Positions 1 to 7,685 of a DNA stretch of 13,273 nt are shown in pieces. The position numbers were made by a program, and so were the translations under genes. Source of the stretch: Oribacterium parvum (lineage in GTDB: Bacteria; Bacillota; Clostridia; Lachnospirales; Lachnospiraceae). The notes beneath the pieces are model-generated. The model did no database searches. It was not told where the DNA came from and saw only the letters and a program-made list of their open reading frames with translations. The stretch covers positions 1-13,273 of the forward strand of contig CALIEL010000099.1 of NCBI GenBank assembly GCA_938022235.1, read 5' to 3'. Numbering within the stretch: position 1 is the first letter of the stretch; each line of letters begins with the position of its first letter.

Positions 1-355
1 AGCTATTGGGCAGTTCGAAGAGCATATACAAAAAGCCGAAAAGCATGCCAATCAGGAAATTAAAGGCAGGTGTATTTTCAAAATACAGATACAAAAGACT
101 CCGCTTATTTTGTCCTAAGCCCTGCAAAAGAAAGCCCCAAAAGACTTCCAGTATGCCTGCAAGAACAGTCATTAAAATAAAGCCCAAAACACTTTTGCTG
201 TCCCCGAAAATCCTTTTTCCGTCTGTCCAGTTCTTTCCGCTGTCAATAGGTCTGCAACGACTTTTTAAAAAAGGAATTTTCAAAAGCAGCATATTGAAAA
301 CCCCTGCCAGAATCACCGGAAACATGGTGATGTATAAAGACATAATCCACTGCAT
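1..355 (-). CDS. CarS-like CTP:lipid-phosphate cytidylyltransferase (CDP-archaeol synthase family), 3' end outside window
   Basis: The reverse strand reads openly from an ATG at 355 to the left edge, giving 118 residues with no stop. The protein begins MQWIMSLYITMFPVILAG, a membrane segment. It then carries a motif around residues 38-52, IDSGKNWTDGKRIFGDSKS, which matches the DxGKxWxDGxRIxGxxKT signature of the CarS/DUF46 family. Further hydrophobic segments follow, and the visible part ends near FELPNS. Archaeal CarS transfers CMP from CTP to a phosphorylated ether lipid in the membrane; bacterial members are thought to activate a phospholipid or isoprenoid phosphate, but their substrate is not settled. 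The start is forced: an in-frame stop, the TAA of the upstream kinase gene, lies only 9 bases before the ATG. The gene is therefore closely coupled to the lipid kinase at 365-724. The family call is fairly firm; the substrate is unknown. Confidence 0.8.
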   Translation of the reverse strand, partial: MQWIMSLYITMFPVILAGVFNMLLLKIPFLKSRCRPIDSGKNWTDGKRIFGDSKSVLGFILMTVLAGILEVFWGFLLQGLGQNKRSLLYLYFENTPAFNFLIGMLFGFLYMLFELPNS

Positions 356-364
356 AAATACTAT

Positions 365-724
365 TTACCCCATAAAATATTTTCCGATGGCAATCCCCTG
401 AATCAGGAAGAATGCAATGCCGAAGCAAAGCACTCCCGCAGCTGCCAAATCCTTGGTTACCTTAATTTCCGGGTGCTGTTCCTTGGTAATAAAATCCGAA
501 AGATGCTCCACCGCGGTATTGACACACTCCATACCGTAGACCCCGACAGAGCTCAAAATCACTGCATACCAGGTAGACAAATCCACCTTCAAATAAAAGA
601 AATCCAATAGAAAAAACACCAGGTTAATCCCCAGGTAATATTTATAGTTTTTTTCCGTCTTTAATCCGAAATAAAGTCCCTTAATGGCGCATAGCACACT
701 TTGTCGAAACGTGATGTTCTTCAT
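365..724 (-). CDS. dgkA: DgkA-family membrane lipid kinase (diacylglycerol/undecaprenol kinase)
   Basis: This 119-residue integral membrane protein has the length and core motif of the prokaryotic diacylglycerol kinase family. The signature lies at residues 66-98: E66 and NTAVE (N69, E73), then D77, then KVTKDLAAAGVL with K91 and D92. Three membrane helices can be seen, roughly at residues 31-47, 52-68 and 95-115. In Gram-positive bacteria the family mostly phosphorylates undecaprenol to recycle the cell-wall lipid carrier; in proteobacteria it phosphorylates diacylglycerol. The ATG lies 6 bases after the stop of the GNAT-like gene. An AAGGAG sits inside the end of that gene but too far away to be ideal, so translational coupling is likely. 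The CarS-like gene follows 9 bases after the stop, which suggests that its product uses a lipid phosphate. Confidence 0.93.
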   Translation of the reverse strand: MKNITFRQSVLCAIKGLYFGLKTEKNYKYYLGINLVFFLLDFFYLKVDLSTWYAVILSSVGVYGMECVNTAVEHLSDFITKEQHPEIKVTKDLAAAGVLCFGIAFFLIQGIAIGKYFMG

Positions 725-730
725 CTAAAT

Positions 731-1813
731 TTATGAAAACTCCTTTGCTAACAATACATACTCTCTAGCGGAAACACATTTATCCTGAAAATAGCCTTCG
801 CTGGCCTTCCCTTTTTGAATGAGTGCCGCAATGGATTTGGCCTTTTTTCTTTTCAGTACTTCGGTTGCCAGCTGGGAAAAAGCCAGCCCCAGTCCCTCTG
901 AACCTTTCTTCACTGCCAAATACAAAAGAATATAGCAGCTTGGCCTTCTTTTCCGAAAAAGGATTTGCAAAAGAAGTAGCGGATTAAGAGGCTTTTGCAG
1001 AAGATTCCCATAGTCCGGAAGACAGAGAAAGAAACCTTTAAGCTCCTCCTTATCATAAGCCAAAAAGACCATTTCTTCATCTACAATATACTTTAAAGAA
1101 CTGTAAAGGCTTACAAAGCTTTCTCTATCAATATTCCGAAAGCCTTGAAAATCCTTATACCGCTCCATTAAAAGTGGATAGATTTCAGAAAGATATCGGT
1201 CAAAGTTCTCTTTTGTTGGATGCAAAAATTGGTATCCCTTTTCCTGAAAATGTTCCAAGCGCTTCTTTGCCTTTACATTTTCATAGGAAGGCTCCAAAAC
1301 ATCATAAAAGTTGGAAACATAACGCTTACAGATCTGAAATCCCGCCTTTTCAAAAAGATAAGGATAATAGGCTTTATTTGCAGGCTCTCCGGTATAGGGC
1401 CTTTTCTCTTCCAAAGCAAAGCGATACCTTCCAAAAAAAGAAAGATCAATGGGACCTTTCAAGCCTTTCTTCCCCGCTTTTTGGGCTTCCTCTTCACAAG
1501 CTCCTAAAAGCAAAAGGGCAACTTCCTCTTCCTCTATACTTTCATAGAAGCCCACAAAACCGTAGTCCTCATCTTCATACAGCGTTAAAGCAATCCGCCC
1601 CGCCACGCTTTCTTTTCCCTCAGAAACACTTACGCAAAGAAAGGGCAGAAAACGAAGATTTCCTTGCACTAAGATGTGCTTTCCCGCAAGTACCGCCTCC
1701 TCCATTTTCCTGTCCTGCATAAGACAGGACTTTTTATAAAGCATAGCGGGAAGATTTAAAAATTGCTCTTTCTCCCCTTGCTCCTTTACCGATTTGATTT
1801 GATAGTTCTTCAT
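731..1813 (-). CDS. double GNAT-fold acyltransferase-like protein
   Basis: The protein has 360 residues and no signal peptide or membrane helix. The first half (about residues 1-165) resembles a GNAT domain of the large roughly 370-residue type: it contains a GFVGFYES strand, a helix rich in acidic residues (EEEEVALLLLGACEEEAQK), a GLKGPIDLS turn, and an AYYPYLFEKAGF segment typical of the subfamily in which an N-terminal GNAT-like domain precedes a second one. The second half (about 185-360) contains strand FLAYDKEELKGFFLCLP and a helix with GLGLAFSQLATEVLKRK, which fits an acetyl-CoA-binding lobe. The acceptor is unknown. The start is fixed by an in-frame TAG just upstream; the ribosome site (GAAAGGG) is modest. 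It sits between the PEP-synthase-like gene (79-bp gap) and dgkA (7-bp gap), so it is very probably co-transcribed with them. Confidence 0.72.
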   Translation of the reverse strand: MKNYQIKSVKEQGEKEQFLNLPAMLYKKSCLMQDRKMEEAVLAGKHILVQGNLRFLPFLCVSVSEGKESVAGRIALTLYEDEDYGFVGFYESIEEEEVALLLLGACEEEAQKAGKKGLKGPIDLSFFGRYRFALEEKRPYTGEPANKAYYPYLFEKAGFQICKRYVSNFYDVLEPSYENVKAKKRLEHFQEKGYQFLHPTKENFDRYLSEIYPLLMERYKDFQGFRNIDRESFVSLYSSLKYIVDEEMVFLAYDKEELKGFFLCLPDYGNLLQKPLNPLLLLQILFRKRRPSCYILLYLAVKKGSEGLGLAFSQLATEVLKRKKAKSIAALIQKGKASEGYFQDKCVSAREYVLLAKEFS

Positions 1814-1892
1814 TTTCCCTTTCTATACTGAAACAAGCCCATGAATATAATCCCGGATTTCCTCCCTCTCACACTTGTTCGGCAATACTCTT

Positions 1893-4283
1893 TTATTCCT
1901 TTTGTTTTATAACGCTACAAATGCCTAAATCCCCGTCTATCTCCACGATATCTCCGCTTTGCAGCTCCTCCATAATATTCGGAATATTGACCACCGCAGG
2001 CTTTTCCAGCTCTCTTGCGAGAATGGCGCTGTGGGATAGAAGAGATCCTCTTTCCGTAATAAGTCCTTCTGCCATATTGAGATACGGGAACCAGCCCGGA
2101 TCTGTAGAATAGCTTAAGAGGATTTTCCCCTTAGCCTCCGTTGCTCTGACTTCCTGTAAGCTTTTAATCTTTAAAACTTCTCCTCGGAAAATACCCTTGG
2201 AAACGCCTCTTCCAAAGAAGACTCTTGGGGTGGCATCGCCATCCTCTTTTCCGGCTTTTTCCATTTGTCCGATTCGACCGGCTTTCCTATTCCCTTCCTC
2301 TTTTCCTGGTGTTACGATTTGACCTTCCATATTCCCTTTTTCCTTGAAAGATTCGTAACTTAAAATACTAATCTCTCCTGCCAAAGGATCTCTGTCCACC
2401 TTTCCAAGAAGCTTTACCCGAGACAAAACCGGAAGTCTTTCATAGGCCTTCCGAAGCTCCTTTTCTCTCGCAATTTTCAAGGAGAAATCTTTGCCGGAAA
2501 ATAGCAATTCCTTCAGCTCATCAAGGCTCAAATAATACACATCAAAGCCTATGGTTTTCTCTCCGATTTTATCTACAATCCGCCGCATTAGGCCAAAGCA
2601 TCTTGTGCGATGAAGACGGGAAATCTCCCTATTGTTACAGGATGATTCGGCAAGGCGGTAAAGGAAGGACTTTCTCTGTTTTTGCTCGGAAGGCCTCTCT
2701 GAACAGCTTGTCTCTTCGCAATCTTTTTCCACACTATCTGTCTCTAAAGAATCCAAAATCCACCGGTCCAGTAGCTCTTCATTGGTTCTGTAGGTTCTGG
2801 TTTCCAGCTTCAGCTCTCCCACTATCCGATCTCCATAGGCGGAAATATAGCTTTGCTTTTCCCTGCGATATTCTTCACTGTCTAAGCCATACTTTCCGGC
2901 TACCGTCTTTAAGGCGGAAAGAGCTCGTACAGGCTTCATGGTTTCTAAGGAAAATGCCGTTTTCTTCCCATATAAATGGGTGCTGATAAAGGACACCATA
3001 TCATTAATCAAAGTAATATCCCACTCCCTTAGTAGATCTTCCTTCATTTCCAAAAAAATCCGATAGAGTGCTTTGGCGTCTTCCTCCGCATCCACTTTTT
3101 TGCTATAGGAGGCATAGCGCTCTTGGAAATAACTATCCAGCTCCTTCATTTTCCTTTGGGAAACGAAAAAATAATAGCAAAATAAAAAGGCAATTCTGCA
3201 CTTTAAAAAGAAGCTTGGCCTCTTCTTGGAAAAGGATATTTCTTCGTTAGACACCCCCAGCATTCCCTGCCAAACCGGAATAATCTTCCGGGAAAAGGGA
3301 AGGAGACGCAAAATATCATACCAGGAGGAGATTTCATAATACATTCTTCCGGAAAATCCTCCTACCATGCGTTGAAAAAGCTCCTCGTAGGAAGAGACCT
3401 TCTTTCCCAAAAAACGTCTTCCCAGAGAAGTGAAAATCCCGCTATACATTTCTCCTGCAAAGCTCTCGCTTAAAGGAAGACATATTCCCGGAAAGCTTTC
3501 GGAGATATTGCTGTTGTCTAAAATCCGAACGGGAAGATGCATGTCTAAGGTGGTGATTTCTCTGGCCTGTAAAATGTAAACTTTGCCCTTTTCTATGGCA
3601 AATTCTATATCCATGGGCTTTTGAAAAAGCTGCTCTATTCTTTCTCCAAGGGTAAACAAAGTTTTCAGCTCTTCCTCTTCCAAACCTAAACCTGGACTTT
3701 CCTGTGCCTGTTCCGACAAGCAGCTTTGACCGTGCCCCTCTTGATACAGGCATTCTCTCGGAAAATAATGGTAGGTCAATACATTTTCCTGATCCTCCAC
3801 CACCTTATCTCCCAGACCTTGTCCAAGAACCACCACCATCTCACTAAGGATACCCTTAGGGTTTTTTGTAAACAGAACACCGGATTTTTCCGGAAACAGC
3901 ATTTCCTGAATAAGTACCGTTTCTACCAATACTTCTGCTTTTTTCTGTTCTGTGCTCTCCTGCTTTTCTGCTTTGCCCTGCTCTTTTAGATAGTATTCCG
4001 TCTTCCCTCTATTCGCCTTTTCTTTATAATCCAAACTTCCGGCGTAGGAGGCAAAGACCTCCTGTACCGCTTCCTGTACCTTCTCTCTTTTTACATTCAA
4101 GCGGGTCAGAAACTGTCCCGCAAAGGAATGCTCCCCCCCATCTTCTGTGGAAAAATTGGAGCGAACGGCAAAACAGTCTCTCTCGGAAAAAGAAAGATCC
4201 GCTTCCTCATTTTCCGAGACCAGGATAAACTTCGGAACCGGAAATCCCTGCTCTTTTAAAATTTCTAAATGCCTTGCCTTCAT
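1893..4283 (-). CDS. PEP synthase / rifampin phosphotransferase-like three-domain protein
   Basis: The protein has 796 residues. An N-terminal ATP-grasp domain (about 1-245) shows CFAVRSNFSTEDGGEHSFAGQ, then VLIQEMLFPEKSGVLFTKNP, then GQGLGDKVVEDQENV, and ends MDIEFAIEKGKVYILQAREIT, all typical of the PEP/pyruvate-binding domain. The middle region (about 250-640) starts with ISESFPGICLPLSESF, as in rifampin phosphotransferases. The C-terminal swivelling domain carries GSLLSHSAILAREL with the phospho-accepting His at 751. Family members move the beta-phosphate of ATP via this His to pyruvate or to another acceptor; the acceptor here is unknown. Two charged, low-complexity linkers (near 92-118 and 665-700) look like insertions. 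The ATG at 4283 is preferred because GGGAGAG lies just before it; a GTG at 4295 would read through that site. It is the first gene of the leftward operon. Confidence 0.85.
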   Translation of the reverse strand: MKARHLEILKEQGFPVPKFILVSENEEADLSFSERDCFAVRSNFSTEDGGEHSFAGQFLTRLNVKREKVQEAVQEVFASYAGSLDYKEKANRGKTEYYLKEQGKAEKQESTEQKKAEVLVETVLIQEMLFPEKSGVLFTKNPKGILSEMVVVLGQGLGDKVVEDQENVLTYHYFPRECLYQEGHGQSCLSEQAQESPGLGLEEEELKTLFTLGERIEQLFQKPMDIEFAIEKGKVYILQAREITTLDMHLPVRILDNSNISESFPGICLPLSESFAGEMYSGIFTSLGRRFLGKKVSSYEELFQRMVGGFSGRMYYEISSWYDILRLLPFSRKIIPVWQGMLGVSNEEISFSKKRPSFFLKCRIAFLFCYYFFVSQRKMKELDSYFQERYASYSKKVDAEEDAKALYRIFLEMKEDLLREWDITLINDMVSFISTHLYGKKTAFSLETMKPVRALSALKTVAGKYGLDSEEYRREKQSYISAYGDRIVGELKLETRTYRTNEELLDRWILDSLETDSVEKDCEETSCSERPSEQKQRKSFLYRLAESSCNNREISRLHRTRCFGLMRRIVDKIGEKTIGFDVYYLSLDELKELLFSGKDFSLKIAREKELRKAYERLPVLSRVKLLGKVDRDPLAGEISILSYESFKEKGNMEGQIVTPGKEEGNRKAGRIGQMEKAGKEDGDATPRVFFGRGVSKGIFRGEVLKIKSLQEVRATEAKGKILLSYSTDPGWFPYLNMAEGLITERGSLLSHSAILARELEKPAVVNIPNIMEELQSGDIVEIDGDLGICSVIKQKE

Positions 4284-4323
4284 GATCTCTCCCACTTATT
4301 TTTTCAGCTGTTTTACTCTAAAT

Positions 4324-4353
4324 ATAATAATTTATCTTACCTTGAATTCTCAA
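4324..4353 (-). promoter_or_regulatory. sigma-A type promoter for the PEP-synthase-like operon
   Basis: On the minus strand TTGAGA (4348-4353) is followed after 18 bases by TATTAT (4324-4329), each one mismatch from consensus. Transcription would start near 4317, about 35 bases before the ATG at 4283. The -35 box overlaps a short dyad, CTTGA-N4-TCAAG (4341-4354), which could be an operator; that part is weak. Confidence 0.6.
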
Positions 4354-4464
4354 GAAATGCCACACCCTAAAGCGCTTTCCCTCCCCATGTATACATTTAT
4401 TTTTTCTCTAAAAAGTATTTAAATAATAGCTTTTATTTGGTATTATTATCTAAATATAAATTCA

Positions 4465-4489
4465 GATTTACAAAGAGTAATTGTAAATC
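4465..4489. promoter_or_regulatory. perfect 25-bp inverted repeat upstream of the cyclophilin gene (operator or 5'-UTR hairpin)
   Basis: GATTTACAA (4465-4473) and TTGTAAATC (4481-4489) are perfect inverted copies with a 7-base spacer. A possible -10 box TATAAA (4455-4460) lies immediately upstream, with only a poor -35 (TTTATT, 4432-4437), so the repeat would begin at about the transcription start. The spacing and symmetry suit a dimeric repressor site; in RNA it could form a 9-bp stem in the leader. It lies 33 bases before the ATG at 4522. Confidence 0.5.
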
Positions 4490-4521
4490 AGCACAAGTTC
4501 TCATGACAGAAAGGAGGCTTT

Positions 4522-5628
4522 ATGAGAAAATCATTCATGAAATCAGCTCTTGCATTCGGCTGTGCACTGCTGACTGCCCTATCCCTCACCGCCATCACAG
4601 GGTTTGCCAAAAACTATGATGACGAAGTACAAAGCTGGCAGCTCCTGTCCCGGCATTGGGATGAAAGCGAACTAAAAGTACGCTTTGAAGAATTCATCAA
4701 GGACATCAAGGAGCATAAAGGTATCGAGGATTACATTGTTCCCGACATTTCAGAAGAAGAGAAGGAAGCTATTCGCAACTACTTCCGGACTTTTGAGGGG
4801 AAGAAGGACATCCGCTACACCTACACCAAGATGCCGGTGCTTCATCGGGTAAACGGAACCGATGAGTACAATGATTTACGAGGAATCATGGAATTAAAGT
4901 TCCAGACTACCGAAGCAAAGAACAAGGTAACGGAACACACTGTACTTCTGAAGATGGCCAGACTGGGAGATGCCCAGGGACTCAAATGGAAGATTGTAGG
5001 CATCCTTTGGAAGGATAAGGGCGTAGATGTATCCGACGTAAAAATTTATCAGTTGGATAAGCCAAAACGCGGCGAAGAAGTTTGCATTATGACCACCGAT
5101 GCGGGAGTAATCAAGATGCGTCTCTTCCCGGAGAAGGCTCCCATTGCCGTACAGAACTGGATTACTTTATCCAAGCAGGGCTTCTACAACGGCACGCCAT
5201 TTGCCAGAGTCATCAAAGATTTCGTGATTCAGGGCGGTGCTTTGGATGGTTCCGGAGACGAGGCAAAGTCCAGCTATAACGGTTTCTTCGTTGACGAAGT
5301 AAATATGGAGCTGCACAACTTTAACGGAGCACTTTGCCTAGGAAATAACGGTCCTCATACCAACGGAAATCAGTTCTATATCGTGCAGTGCAGTAAGATT
5401 CGTAATGAAGCATCTCTGCCGCTCTTATCTCTTCCGGAGAATGTAAAGGCAAAGTACAAGGAAGTGGGCGGAATTCCCGAGCTGGACGGACGTTACACAG
5501 TATTGGGACAGGTTTATGAAGGAATAGACGTAGTGGAAAAGATTGCTTCTCAGGAAACCAATCAAGATGATGCGCCTGTATCCAACCCCATCCTGATTCA
5601 GAATATTACTTTCCAGAAATATCGTTAA
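4522..5628 (+). CDS. exported cyclophilin-type peptidyl-prolyl cis-trans isomerase with extra N-terminal domain
   Basis: The protein has 368 residues. A signal peptide (MRKSF..., hydrophobic core about 8-26, probable cleavage after GFA at residue 29) indicates export. Residues about 30-185 form a charged alpha/beta domain I do not recognise; WKIVGILWKDKG near its end recalls NTF2/SnoaL-like folds, but this is only an impression. The cyclophilin domain runs from about 188 to the end. It has FARVIKDFVIQGG with the catalytic Arg at 229 and Gln at 237, QFYI at 284, and LDGRYTVLGQVYEGIDVVEKI, where the usual LDGKH is LDGRY. The domain is expected to isomerise Xaa-Pro bonds in proteins outside the membrane. 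The start has an excellent site, AAAGGAGG, 6-7 bases upstream. The gene is alone, between a divergent operon and a convergent gene, and ends in a terminator. Confidence 0.92.
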   Translation: MRKSFMKSALAFGCALLTALSLTAITGFAKNYDDEVQSWQLLSRHWDESELKVRFEEFIKDIKEHKGIEDYIVPDISEEEKEAIRNYFRTFEGKKDIRYTYTKMPVLHRVNGTDEYNDLRGIMELKFQTTEAKNKVTEHTVLLKMARLGDAQGLKWKIVGILWKDKGVDVSDVKIYQLDKPKRGEEVCIMTTDAGVIKMRLFPEKAPIAVQNWITLSKQGFYNGTPFARVIKDFVIQGGALDGSGDEAKSSYNGFFVDEVNMELHNFNGALCLGNNGPHTNGNQFYIVQCSKIRNEASLPLLSLPENVKAKYKEVGGIPELDGRYTVLGQVYEGIDVVEKIASQETNQDDAPVSNPILIQNITFQKYR

Positions 5629-5687
5629 GCAGAGCCGACCATTTTCCAAATGTCAGCCCTGATACCGGCGAAAATCCATTAATATCA

Positions 5688-5744
5688 AAAAGGACTTTGG
5701 AAGAACCGGGGGATATCCCCAAAAGCTTCTTTCAAAGTCCTTTT
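5688..5744. terminator. bidirectional intrinsic terminator between cyclophilin and cyclase genes
   Basis: AAAAGGACTTTG (5688-5699) pairs perfectly with CAAAGTCCTTTT (5733-5744), a 12-bp stem. An inner GGGGATATCCCC palindrome (5709-5720) and a GAAG/CTTC pair extend the structure. A-rich and T-rich ends give a U-tract in either direction, so it can end both the plus-strand gene at 5628 and the minus-strand gene at 5753. Confidence 0.85.
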
Positions 5745-5752
5745 CTCCTTGT

Positions 5753-7498
5753 TTAAAAAGAAATCTCCTGATCTCTACTTTTTTTCATTCTATACTTATC
5801 GTCGTACATCTTTCCATCCGCCTGTCGAATCACATGACTCACGGTGAGATGTTCTCTCTTTTCCATGGGGAGCTTCTCCGCAACCTCTCGATAGCTGGCA
5901 CTTCCCATGGAAATGCTTACAGGGAAAGGCGGATTCTGTTTCTCCTTCGTATTCCGCAAATACTCTTTAATCTTATTTTCCACTTCAAACACAGCGCTTG
6001 CGGGAAAAACGATGCAGACAAATTCATCACCGCCGTTTCTTCCGGAAAAGCCTTCCACTTCTGTCATGGCATCCTGAATTGCCTCTGCCACCATTTGAAT
6101 CAAACGATCTCCGGACTCATGGCCATAAAGGTCATTGGTCAGCTTAAGGTCATTGATATCCATAAAGATAGCGGCATAGTCCTTCTTTTTGCTGTGATCC
6201 AAAACCTCCAGCTGATCCTGCAAATACTGCCGGTTTCCAAGACCGGTCAGCCTATCCGTATAGGCCAGGTATTTTAAATGCTTTTCTTCGATGCCGGCCT
6301 GGGCAATCAGAATAACCTTAAATACGTAGGAAGTAATAAAAACAATAATCAAAAGCAGAATTAAAATCTTTGAAAAGCCTGTGGTAACAAAGCTTTGCAA
6401 GAATCCCGGCCACTTCTCCGTAATACTGCCGGCCAAAATGATTCTAATCTGTTCTAAAATGCCGAATACAGCCACAAACACCAAGCCGTAGCCCAAAATA
6501 TAATCCGAATTGTTCTTTATCTTTTTTCCGGGGAAAAGAAGGCTTGCCATAGAGGAAAATACCATTACAATCTGTGCCGTCTGTACCAGACGGAGATGCC
6601 CGGTATACTGAAATCCCGTAGGGAAAATATAAAGGATCAGGCAAAGCAAGAAGAAAGCCAAGAAAATGCTGCCGACTACTCTAAGATATTCCCTGACCAC
6701 CTTCCTTGAGGTTTCATAGCTGGCATATAAAGGGGCCGTGGGCAACAATAAATACATACCCACATACTCGCAAACCGCACTTAAATCCTCTCTTGGAAAA
6801 AGCAAATAAGCCAGACCGGTATTTCCCAAGTGCCAGAGGGTAATGGCGAAAACCAGGGAGAATAGCCACATTCCTTCACTGGCATACACATGCGTCTTAA
6901 AGAAAAAAGCAAAAATGACGATTCCGATAAAGGAGCCGATTAAGGTCATTACGAAAATAGGATACGTCGTTTCCTGACTAATCATCGGATAGTAAAACTC
7001 TGTCCCTTTAGCCATCAAAACCGGAACATCAAAATTATCCTCCAAAATATCCAGCTGAGGATCGATTTCCACCCGAATCTCATCCCCATAAGCCTCCAAA
7101 GGAACCGGTATGCTGATTTTCAGGTGTCCAATCATATGCCTTTTCAGATTTTCTCCGTAAGACACCAATAACTGATCCTTGTAATACGCCTTCACCACAC
7201 TGTTGTAAAAAAAGAAGTTAATTGTCTGATACTCCGCCTTCCATTCCGACTCCAAAGGGAAATGCATGGTGATATGATCTTTCCGGGAAGAAAAATTAAA
7301 CAGATAGCTCTGAAAATTATCTACACTTCCATCTTCGTGCTGTACTTCCACACTCATGTTCTTCAGCACTTTATAATCACTTTTCGGCACACGCCCCACA
7401 TCACTCAAAATATAACGCATCACAAGAAGCCCCACCAAAATGGAGAGGAACAAAAGAATGACGGTTTGATGTTTTTTGATGAAGGAATTATTTCTCAT
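5753..7498 (-). CDS. membrane diguanylate cyclase: extracytoplasmic domain, 7TM region, GGDEF
   Basis: The protein has 581 residues. A first helix (about 12-30) leads to an extracytoplasmic domain (about 35-170). Next come seven or so hydrophobic helices (about 178-395), the layout of 7TMR-DISM sensors, and then a GGDEF domain (about 410-575). Catalytic features are intact: TDRLTGLGNR, FMDINDLKLTNDLYGHESGD with metal and guanine-binding residues, and RNGGDEF at 487-493. It should make cyclic di-GMP from two GTP in response to an external signal. The inhibitory RxxD site that usually lies five residues before GGDEF reads EVEG here, so product inhibition through that site is unlikely. The ATG at 7498 has GGAGCGGAG just upstream. 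A long structured leader precedes it, and it is divergent from the chemoreceptor gene at 7949. Confidence 0.93.
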   Translation of the reverse strand: MRNNSFIKKHQTVILLFLSILVGLLVMRYILSDVGRVPKSDYKVLKNMSVEVQHEDGSVDNFQSYLFNFSSRKDHITMHFPLESEWKAEYQTINFFFYNSVVKAYYKDQLLVSYGENLKRHMIGHLKISIPVPLEAYGDEIRVEIDPQLDILEDNFDVPVLMAKGTEFYYPMISQETTYPIFVMTLIGSFIGIVIFAFFFKTHVYASEGMWLFSLVFAITLWHLGNTGLAYLLFPREDLSAVCEYVGMYLLLPTAPLYASYETSRKVVREYLRVVGSIFLAFFLLCLILYIFPTGFQYTGHLRLVQTAQIVMVFSSMASLLFPGKKIKNNSDYILGYGLVFVAVFGILEQIRIILAGSITEKWPGFLQSFVTTGFSKILILLLIIVFITSYVFKVILIAQAGIEEKHLKYLAYTDRLTGLGNRQYLQDQLEVLDHSKKKDYAAIFMDINDLKLTNDLYGHESGDRLIQMVAEAIQDAMTEVEGFSGRNGGDEFVCIVFPASAVFEVENKIKEYLRNTKEKQNPPFPVSISMGSASYREVAEKLPMEKREHLTVSHVIRQADGKMYDDKYRMKKSRDQEISF

Positions 7499-7537
7499 CT
7501 CCGCTCCGGATATCTACAATAGAATGCTCTGTTTCCC

Positions 7538-7605
7538 AAAAAAATCCTTCGTGATTATGCTTTTAACCCACATCTTGGATGTTTCTGTCTCATAAGCACG
7601 AAAGG
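7538..7605 (-). terminator. intrinsic terminator in the leader of the diguanylate cyclase gene
   Basis: Reading the minus strand, CCTTTCGTGCTTATG (7605-7591) pairs with CATAATCACGAAGG (7559-7546) with one C/T mismatch and one bulge or wobble, about 13 pairs in all. The 31-base loop holds a small hairpin, ACATC-N3-GATGT (7570-7582). The stem is followed by A and then seven T residues (7544-7538). The site is 40 bases before the ATG at 7498, so it would stop transcription before the gene unless an alternative fold forms. Confidence 0.7.
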
Positions 7606-7637
7606 TACAGATAAATCTTATAAAAGTCTGCCGTAAC

Positions 7638-7685
7638 CTATACATAATCGTCAAATATAAGAGAAGGCATAAACCTCTGCCCCAT
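7638..7685 (-). CDS. possible 15-residue leader peptide in the cyclase leader
   Basis: An ATG at 7685 opens a 15-codon frame (MGQRFMPSLIFDDYV) ending in TAG at 7638. AGAAGGA lies 8 bases upstream, ideal spacing for a ribosome site. That site is part of the 5' arm of the 9-bp leader stem, and its pairing partner CCTTCTCTT lies inside the frame itself (codons 7-9), so folding would hide the site. No run of a single rare amino-acid codon is present, unlike classical amino-acid attenuators. The frame could be a chance ORF. Confidence 0.3.
   Translation of the reverse strand: MGQRFMPSLIFDDYV

Noticed and set aside
1..355. Archaeal gene transfer for the CarS-like gene
   Set aside because: CarS/DUF46 proteins occur widely in Bacillota; the gene is embedded in a bacterial operon and shows no obvious compositional break.
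6..401. Plus-strand frame of 131 codons at the left edge
   Set aside because: It is rich in Lys, Pro and Ser with no family signature, and lies opposite the CarS-like gene and the end of the lipid kinase gene, both of which have clear motifs on the minus strand.
4284..4295. GTG at 4295 as start of the PEP-synthase-like gene
   Set aside because: The GGGAGAG that would serve as ribosome site lies between this GTG and the ATG at 4283, so the ATG is the better start.
4522..4600. Lipoprotein signal (Cys14) in the cyclophilin
   Set aside because: AFGC does not fit a lipobox well and the hydrophobic core continues after the Cys, so ordinary signal peptidase I cleavage after GFA is more likely.
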